Assembly: GCA_030690755.1 (NCBI GenBank)
Contig: JAUYGA010000206.1
Coordinates: 1 to 19,467 of the forward strand
Reading direction: 5' to 3'
DNA length: 19,467 nucleotides
Source of the DNA: Nanobdellota archaeon
GTDB lineage: Archaea; Nanobdellota; Nanobdellia; Woesearchaeales; JAUYGA01
The position numbers were made by a program, and so were the translations under genes. Below, one piece after another: positions 7,253 to 14,540 of the stretch; within the stretch, counting starts at the first letter, position 1, and each line of letters begins with the position of its first letter. The notes under the pieces were generated by a model. The model made no database searches. It was not told the DNA's origin and saw only the letters and a list, made by a program, of their open reading frames with translations.

Positions 7253-7275
7253 TATTTCAGAATTCTTGCGAATTT
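7236..7275 (+). terminator. Stem-loop followed by a T-run
   Basis: TTCGCAA (7236-7242) pairs perfectly with TTGCGAA (7264-7270) and is followed at once by TTTTT. On the plus strand this would end a transcript coming through the foldback element. Archaeal termination depends mainly on the U-run, so the stem may have another purpose, such as presenting the repeat in its loop. Confidence 0.35.
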
Positions 7276-7336
7276 TTAGAGGGAAGGCATATTAAGAAGC
7301 AAAACAAGATATTTTTCAGTTCCCAAAACCAAAAAA

Positions 7337-7380
7337 CTTATATACAAGATATATCTTACTTATCTTGTAAATCTTGGAGG
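7337..7380 (+). promoter_or_regulatory. Promoter, operator and Shine-Dalgarno of the AbrB-PIN operon
   Basis: CTTATATA (7338-7345 region) is the TATA box. Immediately downstream are two overlapping symmetric sites: the palindrome AAGATATATCTT (7346-7357), and the inverted repeat ACAAGATA (7344-7351) with TATCTTGT (7361-7368). They cover the space between TATA box and transcription start, where a dimeric repressor would block transcription. AbrB-type antitoxins commonly autoregulate, so this is the likely binding site. GGAGG at 7376-7380 is a strong ribosome binding site 5 nt before the ATG at 7386. Confidence 0.65.
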
Positions 7381-7385
7381 TCAAA

Positions 7386-7637
7386 ATGGGAACAGAGATA
7401 ATTGAAATGGGAAGCATAAGCTCGAGAGGACAGATTGCAATACCATCTGGCATCAGAAAACAACTTGGCTTAAATGAAGGCTCAAAAGTATTGTTTATTT
7501 TACAAGACAATACATTGATTATGAAAAAAGTGACCGCAGAATCATTTGCAAGCATAACAGAACCATTGCGAAAAGCCAAGAAAAAGATTAAAGAAGATGA
7601 TGTCGTGGAGTTCATACATGCAATGCGCAAAAAATGA
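7386..7637 (+). CDS. AbrB/MazE-family antitoxin
   Basis: This 83-residue protein has the swapped-hairpin AbrB/SpoVT DNA-binding pattern at its N-terminus: MGSISSRGQIAIPSGIRKQL followed by GLNEGSKVLFIL. In the family this part binds palindromic operator DNA as a dimer. The charged C-terminal part (ITEPLRKAKKKIKEDDVVEF) would bind the toxin. I chose the ATG at 7386 over an in-frame TTG at 7374, because GGAGG at 7376-7380 is correctly spaced for the former. Its stop overlaps the PIN gene start by 4 nt (ATGA), the usual coupling in toxin-antitoxin operons. Confidence 0.88.
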   Translation: MGTEIIEMGSISSRGQIAIPSGIRKQLGLNEGSKVLFILQDNTLIMKKVTAESFASITEPLRKAKKKIKEDDVVEFIHAMRKK

Positions 7638-7987
7638 AAATAACTCTGGATACAAACATCCTAGTTTCGGCATCTTTTTGGACAGGAGATTCGCTTAAAT
7701 TAATTGATCTAATAGACCAAAAAATAATAGAATGCGTCCTTTCTGATAAAATATTTGATGAATACAAAAAGGCAATAAACAGCGAAGGGATAATCGAAAA
7801 AACTAAAAGAAAAAATTTAGTTTTGATAAAAACAGTCCATAAAGTGATGGAAGACTGTATATTGGTTAAACCCGAAATAACCTTAGACATTGTAAAAGAA
7901 GACCCTGACGATAACAAGATATTAGAATGCGCTGTCGCAGGAAATGCTGATTTCATAATCACAAAAGACAATCACCTGCAGTCATGA
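7634..7987 (+). CDS. PIN-domain toxin, shortened at the C-terminus
   Basis: This 117-residue PIN ribonuclease-like protein has the acidic metal-binding set: D6 in LDTN, E43 in FDEYKKA, D92/D93 in EDPDDNKILECA and D112 in DFIITKDNHL. PIN toxins of the COG1569 type cleave RNA and are neutralised by the AbrB-type partner encoded just upstream. Family members usually continue past the DxHL motif with another strand (roughly 15-25 residues, of the kind IKIVTPxEFL). Here the protein stops two residues after it, inside the 3' end of the convergent gene. The catalytic residues are retained, so it may still be active, but the end looks like a deletion or rearrangement junction. Confidence 0.85.
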   Translation: MKITLDTNILVSASFWTGDSLKLIDLIDQKIIECVLSDKIFDEYKKAINSEGIIEKTKRKNLVLIKTVHKVMEDCILVKPEITLDIVKEDPDDNKILECAVAGNADFIITKDNHLQS

Positions 7988-8408
7988 TTAAAGTTTCATA
8001 AATTGAATGTTTCGGTTCTTCTTCGATTTCTACTGGTTTTTCAGGAATAATTAACTTTTGAATGTCTTCTGGAGAAGTGATAGTAAGGTTAGAACCAATA
8101 AACAACTCAGCCCCGCTTTTCATTGCAACAGAATATGAATACACTTGTTTCAGATATATTCTAACTCCGCCAAGCGTGTCTGTTTGGCCAGCACGTAATT
8201 GCTTTGATTCGCCATTTATCGTAATCATCGCTGTCAATGCATCGGAGTTCACACCAACTAAAGTAACAACTGCCTGCGCTCCATTTACATTCACTGTTGC
8301 TGTATCTCCTGAAGCCATGATTTTCTGCAAACCAACAGTCTCATTTTCAGCAGCGACAAGACTAGAAAAAAGAGCCAAGAAAACTAAAAGTAAAAACAAT
8401 CTTTTCAT
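7959..8408 (-). CDS. Small secreted protein of unknown function, probably 3'-truncated
   Basis: This 149-residue protein begins MKRLFLLLVFLALFSSLVAA, a clear signal peptide with likely cleavage before ENETVG. The mature part is rich in beta-forming residues (TATVNVNGAQAVVTLVGV; LTAMITINGESKQLRAGQTD), suggesting a compact extracellular beta domain. A Pro/Glu linker (IPEKPVEIEEEP) follows at about 122-133. The final residues (SIYETLIMTAGDCLL) do not look like a natural ending and overlap the toxin gene on the other strand by 29 nt. A linker normally leads to another domain or membrane anchor, so a lost C-terminal part is likely. The domain is not one I can name. Confidence 0.75.
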   Translation of the reverse strand: MKRLFLLLVFLALFSSLVAAENETVGLQKIMASGDTATVNVNGAQAVVTLVGVNSDALTAMITINGESKQLRAGQTDTLGGVRIYLKQVYSYSVAMKSGAELFIGSNLTITSPEDIQKLIIPEKPVEIEEEPKHSIYETLIMTAGDCLL

Positions 8409-8438
8409 TTTGCCCCAATAAACAATTATTGCTCCTGT

Positions 8439-8448
8439 TCTTATAAAT
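8439..8448 (-). promoter_or_regulatory. TATA box of the small secreted-protein gene
   Basis: On the minus strand GATTTATAAG lies about 35 nt before the ATG at 8408, leaving a leader of around 10 nt. It forms half of the 179-nt divergent promoter region 8409-8587, in which I see nothing else. Confidence 0.45.
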
Positions 8449-8555
8449 CTTCCTTAAAACCCTTGCAGAACCCGCCAAGCAGGATTAGCAATTTCTCACT
8501 TTTTAAGTTATTTTCATTTTTCATTTTATTATTCTACCGAGCTTTCTGCCAGAAA

Positions 8556-8565
8556 CATTAATAAA
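8556..8565 (+). promoter_or_regulatory. TATA-like box of the gene at 8588
   Basis: CATTAATAAA is centred about 27 nt before the ATG at 8588, giving a leaderless transcript. It is weaker than the other TATA boxes in the window. Confidence 0.35.
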
Positions 8566-8587
8566 CAAAGTATTCTTAATTTTGTTT

Positions 8588-9124
8588 ATGATAAGAGACT
8601 TATTCAAGGATGAAAAAGAAATAGTAAAGCTTACATTTGATGGGAAAGAAACAACCTCAATCTTTTCAAAAGACAAATATGTCTATTATGAATGCACTGC
8701 ATACTTTCCAGACGATTCTTACACTCATGTTCTTTTTACACAAGATGAACTGATTGCTGATAATAAAGGCAAGAAAATAAGCATTGGAATAAACCGAATA
8801 AGACTAAAAGTAAATCCTGCGCATGAGATTAAATCTGATGAAATAAAAAAGAATGCAAAAAACAATTCACAAGCAGCCCAAGCTGCTGAAGCGGTCAAAA
8901 GCCTTCTCACAGGACAAAAAGAGAAAAAACTCACATTAAAAGAATATGGGCTTAAAAAAAACAAGAAGTATTATGCAATGCTTGATTTTGAGACATATCA
9001 CCTTCCGCCAAAGGATGAAAAAAGCGAACCTGAAGAAAAAAGAAATGCTGTATTAATCATATCCGACGAAAAACTACCAAATAACATAGAAGTAACACCG
9101 CGATTTAAACATTGGTCTTACTGA
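8588..9124 (+). CDS. Hypothetical soluble protein, 178 residues
   Basis: I do not recognise a family. The protein has no signal peptide or membrane segment. Residues about 1-80 alternate hydrophobic and polar residues as in a beta-rich domain (TTSIFSKDKYVYYECTAYFP; THVLFTQDELIADNKGKKIS). An Ala/Gln/Lys-rich helical linker follows (NAKNNSQAAQAAEAVKSLL). A second small beta-like part holds KYYAMLDFETYHLPP and the ending IEVTPRFKHWSY. I chose the ATG at 8588 over the TTG at 8582 because it fits the TATA spacing. The next gene (Trm1) has its own promoter, so a shared operon is not required. Confidence 0.75.
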   Translation: MIRDLFKDEKEIVKLTFDGKETTSIFSKDKYVYYECTAYFPDDSYTHVLFTQDELIADNKGKKISIGINRIRLKVNPAHEIKSDEIKKNAKNNSQAAQAAEAVKSLLTGQKEKKLTLKEYGLKKNKKYYAMLDFETYHLPPKDEKSEPEEKRNAVLIISDEKLPNNIEVTPRFKHWSY

Positions 9125-9135
9125 TATTAACTATT

Positions 9136-9147
9136 GACTTAAATAAA
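9136..9147 (+). promoter_or_regulatory. TATA box of the Trm1 gene
   Basis: GACTTAAATAAATAAA has its centre about 26 nt before the ATG at 9168, so the message is probably leaderless. No Shine-Dalgarno is visible. Confidence 0.45.
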
Positions 9148-9167
9148 TAAAAGCGCAATACAAAACC

Positions 9168-10280
9168 ATGCAAACAATAACCGAAGGAAAAGCAAAAATC
9201 CAGATTGACAAGAAATTAGAATGGGCCGATGTAAGTAAAGACATGCCTATTTTCTATAATCCTCAGATGAAACTAAATAGAGATATTTCTGTTATTTTGC
9301 TTAATGCAACAGACAAGAAAGACATGCAGATCTGCGATTTGCTTGCAGGCTCTGGAATACGCTCAATCAGATTCTTAAAAGAGCTGAAGAAAGGCAAAAT
9401 AGAAACAATAATAATCAATGATTATGAAAAGGAAAGCAGCAGCTCGATTGAAAAAAATATAGAACTCAATAAAATCAAAAACAAAAAAATAACTTTCAAG
9501 ACAAAAAGAGCTGAAGAAGAGAGGCAATTTATAGAAGTGACTAACAAGGACGCAAACATGCTGATGCTTGAATCGTCTGGTTTTGATTACATAGACATAG
9601 ACCCTTTTGGAACACCAAATCCATTTCTTGAGAATGCAATAAAAAGAATATCCCGCAACGGAATACTCGCTGTAACAGCAACAGACACATCAGCACTCTG
9701 CGGAACATTTGAGAATGCATGCCTGCGAAAATACTGGGCAAAACCATTACACAATGAACAGATGCATGAAATTGGCCTCAGGATATTAATAAGAAAAGTC
9801 CAGCTCATGGGCGCGCATCAAAAAAAAGCGCTTCTGCCGATATTCTGCCACTCAAGCGACCATTACATGCGCGTTTATTTTGCATGCGAAAAAGGAAGAA
9901 CAAAAGTCGATGAAATCCTCAAGATGCACAAACATTTCCACGACAAAATAAATGACATTAACGATGTCGGACCGATCTGGACTGGCAAACTCTGGGATGA
10001 AAAGCTCGTCAATGCGATGATTAAAGAAGCAAAAAAAACCCAGGAATATTCTGAAGCATACAAACTAATCAAGAAAATATCTGGCGAGATGAAAATTGAT
10101 GTTGTTGGGTTCTACGACATGCATAAAGTCTGCAAACTGCTCAAAATCTATGTGCCGAAAAAAGAAATTTTGATTAAAAAAATAAAAAACTATGGATACA
10201 AAGTCGCTGAAACACACTTCAATGAAAATGGCCTGAAAAGCGATATTTCTTATGAAGAACTGAAGAAAATCTTAGAATGA
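9168..10280 (+). CDS. trm1: tRNA (guanine(26)-N2)-dimethyltransferase Trm1
   Basis: This enzyme dimethylates G26 of tRNAs using S-adenosylmethionine. Diagnostic motifs in the 370-residue product are FYNPQMKLNRDIS (29-41), the SAM-binding DLLAGSGIRSIRF (57-69), the catalytic DIDPFGTP (143-150), and the Trm1-specific TDTSALCG and HEIGLRILI segments. The C-terminal lobe with GPIWTGKLWDE is also present. Pyrococcus Trm1 has a four-Cys zinc site between HYxRxY and GPxWxGxLW. Here that stretch is KMHKHFHDKINDIND, without cysteines, so the metal site has been lost. Length and order are otherwise normal. Confidence 0.95.
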   Translation: MQTITEGKAKIQIDKKLEWADVSKDMPIFYNPQMKLNRDISVILLNATDKKDMQICDLLAGSGIRSIRFLKELKKGKIETIIINDYEKESSSSIEKNIELNKIKNKKITFKTKRAEEERQFIEVTNKDANMLMLESSGFDYIDIDPFGTPNPFLENAIKRISRNGILAVTATDTSALCGTFENACLRKYWAKPLHNEQMHEIGLRILIRKVQLMGAHQKKALLPIFCHSSDHYMRVYFACEKGRTKVDEILKMHKHFHDKINDINDVGPIWTGKLWDEKLVNAMIKEAKKTQEYSEAYKLIKKISGEMKIDVVGFYDMHKVCKLLKIYVPKKEILIKKIKNYGYKVAETHFNENGLKSDISYEELKKILE

Positions 10281-10342
10281 AACTGCCTCAAAAATTAGCC
10301 TACCGCTGCAAGTCATAAACTTAGTGGAAGACGCTGCGCATT

Positions 10343-11758
10343 TTAATTTCTTTTTAATATCCTTACTGCGCCTTTAGTTGCATTTACTTCTACCAGGTCT
10401 CCGTCATTTAAGACTTTTGTTGCGTTTTGGGTTCCAACTATGCAAGGTTTTCCCATCTCTCTTGCAATAATTGCTGCGTGACAAGTTAAGCCGCCTTCAT
10501 CTGTGACAAATGCTGCTGCTTTCTCCATTGCAACGACATAATCTGGCTTTGTGGATACTGCCACTAGAATATCGCCTTTTTTTACAGAATTTATATCTTC
10601 CTTCCATTTGTTAAGATTTATTGTTTTGACAACACCAATCACATTGCCTTTGTTTGCAGAAGTCCCTCGTATCTCTGCGCTTTCTGGCGAAATTCTGTCT
10701 ATTGCGTTATCAAAATAGTTTTTGTCATTATGCTCGACGTGATTTATGAATTCCTCCTTTCCTTTATGCACAATGTAACTGAATTCCATTACATTGCTTC
10801 CTGTTTTTGGCCTGATTCCTTTTTTCAGAAAATTAGTGATTTGACCTGGAGAATAGCTTAACAAAACATCGTAATCGCAGCCAAGATGCTGATTTAACTT
10901 CTCATAGAAGGGCTTTATCAGAAAAAAAGCAGTTCTCCTAGTTCTATCCCTGGTTTGTCTTAGCAGATTTATCCTATTAATGGTAACAAACAATGTTCTG
11001 TCGTTTTCTGTTAGATTTAATGAATTCAACAAATTGAAAAAATTATTTCTTTTCTTGTTTTGTTTGTCTTTGATTATTCTCAAGGATTTGACAGGATTTT
11101 TAATCTCATTTATCCGCCGGGTAAACTGTTCTGTTGTAAGAGGCATATCGCTGAAAAATCTCATATTCATCCAAGAAAATTTACAGGCATGCTCTTCTAT
11201 TATTTCTTTAGAGGGATTTGCAGCTGCATTAAGCAAACTAATCCTTTCTTCTTCGACAACGCTAGGTTCAAAAAGACATATTATTGTTTCCCATGCATCT
11301 TTCTTGTTTGTTATTTGCCTGAGCCTGTTCTTTGCATAAAGAAATAAGCCATTTTCTGCAAGAACAGACCACCACACCACTATTTGATACTCACCTATCG
11401 CTTGCAGAAACTCATTATGAAACCTGATAAAATCTTTTTTTGACAATACTTTTTTCGATGATGATCTGATTGAAATGTTTTTGGCTGTCTTTAATACGTT
11501 GGCTGCAATCTTTTCCATCAACTCAAGAGGGTCTTTATTGTCTCTTATCGCGTCTAAGGTATGGTTTAAAATTCTTTCACTTAGTTCTTTGCTTCCATCT
11601 TCATCTAAATAGAGAACGCACTCAACGTTTTTTCCGCATACCATTACGCCCAAATCTATCTTAAAGTGTTTTTTTGCTGCATCACTGAGTCCGTTTAAAT
11701 ATGCAGCTGTCTTATATATGCTAAGATCTCTAGTCGCATACTTCTTCCATTTAACCAT
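10343..11758 (-). CDS. Protein with C-terminal PEP-utilising-enzyme phosphohistidine domain
   Basis: The last ~110 of 471 residues form the swivelling phosphohistidine domain of PEP synthase, PPDK and enzyme I. GDILVAVSTKPDYVVAMEKA is followed by the signature DEGGLTCHAAIIAREMGKP with the phospho-acceptor His427, then PCIVGT and DGDLVEVNATKGAV. In the family this His carries phosphate between an ATP-grasp domain and a PEP/pyruvate barrel. Neither of those domains is seen here. The N-terminal ~350 residues are helical and unrecognised; they include FHNEFLQAIGEYQIVVWWSV, similar in character to linker regions of PEP-utiliser-like proteins. It overlaps the upstream gene by one base (TAATG), so translation is coupled. 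The partner that phosphorylates His427, if any, is not in this window. Confidence 0.8.
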   Translation of the reverse strand: MVKWKKYATRDLSIYKTAAYLNGLSDAAKKHFKIDLGVMVCGKNVECVLYLDEDGSKELSERILNHTLDAIRDNKDPLELMEKIAANVLKTAKNISIRSSSKKVLSKKDFIRFHNEFLQAIGEYQIVVWWSVLAENGLFLYAKNRLRQITNKKDAWETIICLFEPSVVEEERISLLNAAANPSKEIIEEHACKFSWMNMRFFSDMPLTTEQFTRRINEIKNPVKSLRIIKDKQNKKRNNFFNLLNSLNLTENDRTLFVTINRINLLRQTRDRTRRTAFFLIKPFYEKLNQHLGCDYDVLLSYSPGQITNFLKKGIRPKTGSNVMEFSYIVHKGKEEFINHVEHNDKNYFDNAIDRISPESAEIRGTSANKGNVIGVVKTINLNKWKEDINSVKKGDILVAVSTKPDYVVAMEKAAAFVTDEGGLTCHAAIIAREMGKPCIVGTQNATKVLNDGDLVEVNATKGAVRILKRN

Positions 11759-12600
11759 TACAATTCCCTCTTAGAATAATTTCCATTCATCAAGTCAAGG
11801 GTTATTATCTCTGTTCCTGATATTGGCTGCACAGTTGCGCCCTTATAACCAAATGATGGCGCCGAAATATCTAGGTGGCCGCAAAATAAGAGTACATTCA
11901 AATTTATGCTCGCTGCCCTTCCAATATATTCGTCAAGCGTTGTTTGCATCTTCACTTTTCTTTTTACACCAACCGCCTCAGGGCAAGGATTTTCGTGCGT
12001 AAGAATTATTATTCTTTCACTTTTATATTCTCTAAAAGAGTCTGTTATTTGGTCAATATCTTGTTCAAAACAGTCTTCTGGATGATATGGCAGCCATAAA
12101 ATTCCAGTCGATTCTAAGTGTTCAACTTCAGGAGTTGTATGCAAAATAAATTTCTTGCAGGAAGTTAACTCATTGAAATAATTGACTTTTTTTATCCCTG
12201 CCTCTGTCGCCAGAAAATCAAGGAGCAATTGGTAATCAAACTCGCGGTTGCCAGTTATGGCAGGCATTTGATGTAATTTTGATTTTTGTAAGAACTGACT
12301 GCCTTTCTGTATTTGCTCAACGCATTCTCCATAATTTTCGATAAACTCTTCTGGAAAACACGCATATATCTGTTTCATTTGAGAATATAATTCATCTGAA
12401 CTAGTTGAAGGACCTGCGTCATTTCCAAGCACATCTTTCAATTTTTCTTTAAAGAAACTGTTTTTACCAGCTCTGTCTTTTTTGCCCGTTGGCAACAAAT
12501 CCCCTAAAGCCCATATCGGCAAACCATCTACCTCGAACTGGCCTTCAAGCAGGGCATATTTTCCTTCCCATTCGTTATCTGATGTAAGCTTTATTTGCAT
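11758..12600 (-). CDS. Calcineurin-like metallophosphoesterase relative with altered metal ligands
   Basis: The 280-residue product resembles a metallophosphoesterase in motif order. LTSDNEWEGKYALLEG (5-20) sits where SDxHGN is expected. IWALGDLLP (29-37) holds the GD motif. ITGNREFDYQLL corresponds to GNH[E/D]. IILTHENP holds the conserved His, and LLFCGHLDISAPSF corresponds to GHxH. Three of the usual metal ligands are changed: D-x-H to D-N-E, GNH to GNR, and GHxH to GHLD. The fold assignment is therefore an inference from spacing, and the protein is probably a divergent or non-catalytic member. It starts the two-gene operon with the phosphohistidine-domain protein. A stop codon precedes the ATG in frame, which fixes the start. 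Confidence 0.65.
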   Translation of the reverse strand: MQIKLTSDNEWEGKYALLEGQFEVDGLPIWALGDLLPTGKKDRAGKNSFFKEKLKDVLGNDAGPSTSSDELYSQMKQIYACFPEEFIENYGECVEQIQKGSQFLQKSKLHQMPAITGNREFDYQLLLDFLATEAGIKKVNYFNELTSCKKFILHTTPEVEHLESTGILWLPYHPEDCFEQDIDQITDSFREYKSERIIILTHENPCPEAVGVKRKVKMQTTLDEYIGRAASINLNVLLFCGHLDISAPSFGYKGATVQPISGTEIITLDLMNGNYSKREL

Positions 12601-12652
12601 TTTGCAGGAAAGTCATGTCTATTACATCCTTCATCTCCATGCAAATACGGAC

Positions 12653-12722
12653 ATGTTAGTTATAAAATTATGCTGTGGATTTTTCCACGACAAAATGATA
12701 ATGTTTATATAGATGTTAGTTT
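12653..12722. promoter_or_regulatory. Divergent promoter region between the phosphoesterase-like and TrmB genes
   Basis: The plus strand has GTTTATATA (12703-12711), a TATA box about 26 nt before the TrmB-family ATG at 12733. The minus strand has AATTTTATAAC (about 12660-12670) facing the phosphoesterase-like gene. Between them is a perfect palindrome, GTGGA TTTT TCCAC (12675-12688). TGTTAGTT occurs twice, at 12654-12661 and 12715-12722. The palindrome is a good candidate operator for the divergently encoded regulator. Confidence 0.5.
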
Positions 12723-12732
12723 TACTCAATGC

Positions 12733-13476
12733 ATGGACGCTTCGCAATTGGAAAAAATCGGATTGAAAGAAAAAGAAGCTAAAATCTACATTGCCTTGCT
12801 TAAAGAAGGACAGAGTTTAGCCAATACTCTCGCTAAAAAAACAAACATTCTTCGCTCATCCATATATGACTACTTGGATGTTCTCCTTGGCAAAGGCTTT
12901 GTTTCTTATACTATTATTTCAGGAAAGAAATATTTTCAAGCAATTAATCCTCAAAAAATACTTGACAGCTTTCAAGAAAAAAAAAACATGGAAGAAGATG
13001 CTTTGAAACAAATAATACCAGAATTAACTTCATTAAAAAACCTGGCTGAAAAGAAAGCAGATGTTGAGGTTTTCGAAGGAAAAGAAGGTATGAAATCTGC
13101 TATGTCTTATATTCTGAAAGAAAATCCGAAAGCGATTTTAGCATATGGTTCATCTGGTGTAAGCTATAAACTTCTGCCCTTTTTTATGGAGCACTGGCAC
13201 AAACAAAGAATAAAACAGAAAATATCTGTAAAAATAATATACAATGATGTTTCTGAATCCAAGAACAGAATAAAAAAAGGACCTTCCCTTGCATTGGCAA
13301 AAATCAGATTTTCAAAAACCAAAGATGTTTCTCTAACAGGAACCATACTATACAATGATAAGGTTTTAATAACTATGTGGAACCAAGAAACGCCTCTTGC
13401 AATTTCAATAGAAAGCAAAGATATAGCCAAGAATTATAAAGCAAATTTTGAGATTTTGTGGAAGGCATCAAAATAG
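12733..13476 (+). CDS. TrmB-family transcriptional regulator
   Basis: This 247-residue protein has the TrmB winged helix at its N-terminus: LEKIGLKEKEAKIYIALLKE, then LAKKTNILRSSIYDYLDVLL and the wing GFVSYTIISGKKYFQAINPQ. A short coiled coil (about 75-105) leads to a C-terminal effector domain (VEVFEGKEGMKSAMSYIL; AILAYGSSGVSYKLLPFFMEHW), as in TrmB-like proteins. It lacks the long sugar-binding extension of the sugar-sensing TrmB proteins of about 340 residues, so the ligand is unknown. I chose the ATG at 12733, not upstream in-frame starts, because the TATA box fits and the winged helix begins a few residues later. Known TrmB regulators in haloarchaea control PEP synthase and sugar genes, which makes control of the adjacent PEP-domain operon plausible. 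Confidence 0.9.
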   Translation: MDASQLEKIGLKEKEAKIYIALLKEGQSLANTLAKKTNILRSSIYDYLDVLLGKGFVSYTIISGKKYFQAINPQKILDSFQEKKNMEEDALKQIIPELTSLKNLAEKKADVEVFEGKEGMKSAMSYILKENPKAILAYGSSGVSYKLLPFFMEHWHKQRIKQKISVKIIYNDVSESKNRIKKGPSLALAKIRFSKTKDVSLTGTILYNDKVLITMWNQETPLAISIESKDIAKNYKANFEILWKASK

Positions 13477-13544
13477 AACCAGAACTTGTTCTTACCAAAT
13501 TTTGACCTTACACCAATGGAACTTTTCAATGCAACCTTAGATGG

Positions 13545-13618
13545 ATTTAAAAAAGGAACTTAATTACCAAGCATACCGATTGTTGTTAATTGGATTGTTA
13601 TTGATTAATTTGGAGGTG
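13545..13618 (+). promoter_or_regulatory. Cysteine synthase promoter, tandem repeat and Shine-Dalgarno
   Basis: GATTTAAAAAA (from about 13544) is a likely TATA box with a predicted start near 13571-13576. Directly after it come two 15-bp copies that match at 12 positions, GATTGTTGTTAATTG (13578-13592) and GATTGTTATTGATTA (13593-13607). They lie in the leader or at the transcription start, a possible regulator site. GGAGGTG (13612-13618) is a strong ribosome binding site 4 nt before the ATG at 13623. Confidence 0.5.
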
Positions 13619-13622
13619 GAAT

Positions 13623-14540
13623 ATGGCAAAAGTTGCAAATAATATGCTTGAATTGATTGGCGATACACCTGTTGTAAAATTGAATAAGATTGTTGGGGAA
13701 AATTCTGCTGAAATTTATGCAAAACTCGAATGCTTTAATCCACTCTCCTCTGTTAAAGACAGGATTGCATTAAGCATGATTGAATCTGCTGAAAAATCCG
13801 GCAAAATAAAAAAAGGCGATACACTAATAGAACCCACTTCTGGAAACACTGGAATAGGTCTTGCTTATGTCGCAGTCATCAAAGGATACAAATTAGTCCT
13901 TACAATGCCTGAAACAATGAGTATTGAAAGAAGAAAAATACTAAAAGCGCTCGGCGCAGAAATTGTTCTTACCGAAGGACCTAAAGGAATGAAAGGAGCA
14001 ATAGAGAAAGCAAAACAGCTTTCAGAAGAAAATAACTGGTTTGCCTTACAGCAGTTTGATAATCCTGCAAATCCAGAAATACACAGAAAAACAACTGCAG
14101 AAGAAATTCTAAAACAAGTTCCTGATTTAGATGCGTTTGTTGCAGGAATCGGAACAGGCGGAACAATCACGGGAGTTGGAGAAGTTCTGAGAAAGAAAGC
14201 AGCAAAAAAAGTGCGCATTGTTGCAGTAGAACCAGAAGCATCGCCAGTTCTTTCCGGCGGTAGTCCTGGACCGCATAAAATACAAGGAATTGGCGCAGGT
14301 TTTATACCGCTGGTCTTGAACACATCCATTTATGATGAAATAATCAAAGTAAGCAATCAAGACGCTCTTGAAACTACGAGAAAACTCGCAAGAGAAGAAG
14401 GAATCTTTGTAGGAATATCCTCTGGCGCAGCAGCATACGCCGCATTAAAAGTAGCAGAAAAACTCGGCAAAGGTAAAAAAGTTCTAGTGATCCTGCCAGA
14501 CTGCGGCGAAAGATATCTCAGCACAGAACTTTTTGATTGA
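13623..14540 (+). CDS. cysK: Cysteine synthase (O-acetylserine sulfhydrylase family)
   Basis: This is a PLP enzyme of 305 residues, normal for the family, which makes cysteine from O-acetylserine (or a related activated serine) and sulfide. Motifs are ECFNPLSSVKDR with the PLP lysine K45, the substrate loop TSGNTG (72-77), the phosphate-binding GTGGT (177-181), SSGAA (267 region) and the ending LPDCGERYLST. GGSPGPHKIQGIGAGFIP matches CysK-type enzymes closely. No serine acetyltransferase is nearby, so the acceptor substrate could be imported or be O-phosphoserine. It is convergent with the Lrp/AsnC gene, 35 nt apart. Its high similarity to the bacterial form suggests gene transfer, though this cannot be proved here. 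Confidence 0.96.
   Translation: MAKVANNMLELIGDTPVVKLNKIVGENSAEIYAKLECFNPLSSVKDRIALSMIESAEKSGKIKKGDTLIEPTSGNTGIGLAYVAVIKGYKLVLTMPETMSIERRKILKALGAEIVLTEGPKGMKGAIEKAKQLSEENNWFALQQFDNPANPEIHRKTTAEEILKQVPDLDAFVAGIGTGGTITGVGEVLRKKAAKKVRIVAVEPEASPVLSGGSPGPHKIQGIGAGFIPLVLNTSIYDEIIKVSNQDALETTRKLAREEGIFVGISSGAAAYAALKVAEKLGKGKKVLVILPDCGERYLSTELFD

Noticed and set aside
7165..7401. Open frame of 78 codons before the AbrB gene
   Set aside because: It crosses the TATA box and operator of the toxin-antitoxin operon, and its translation is low-complexity and basic without a domain.
13865..14329. Leftward open frame of 154 codons
   Set aside because: It is the antisense of the well-supported cysteine synthase gene.
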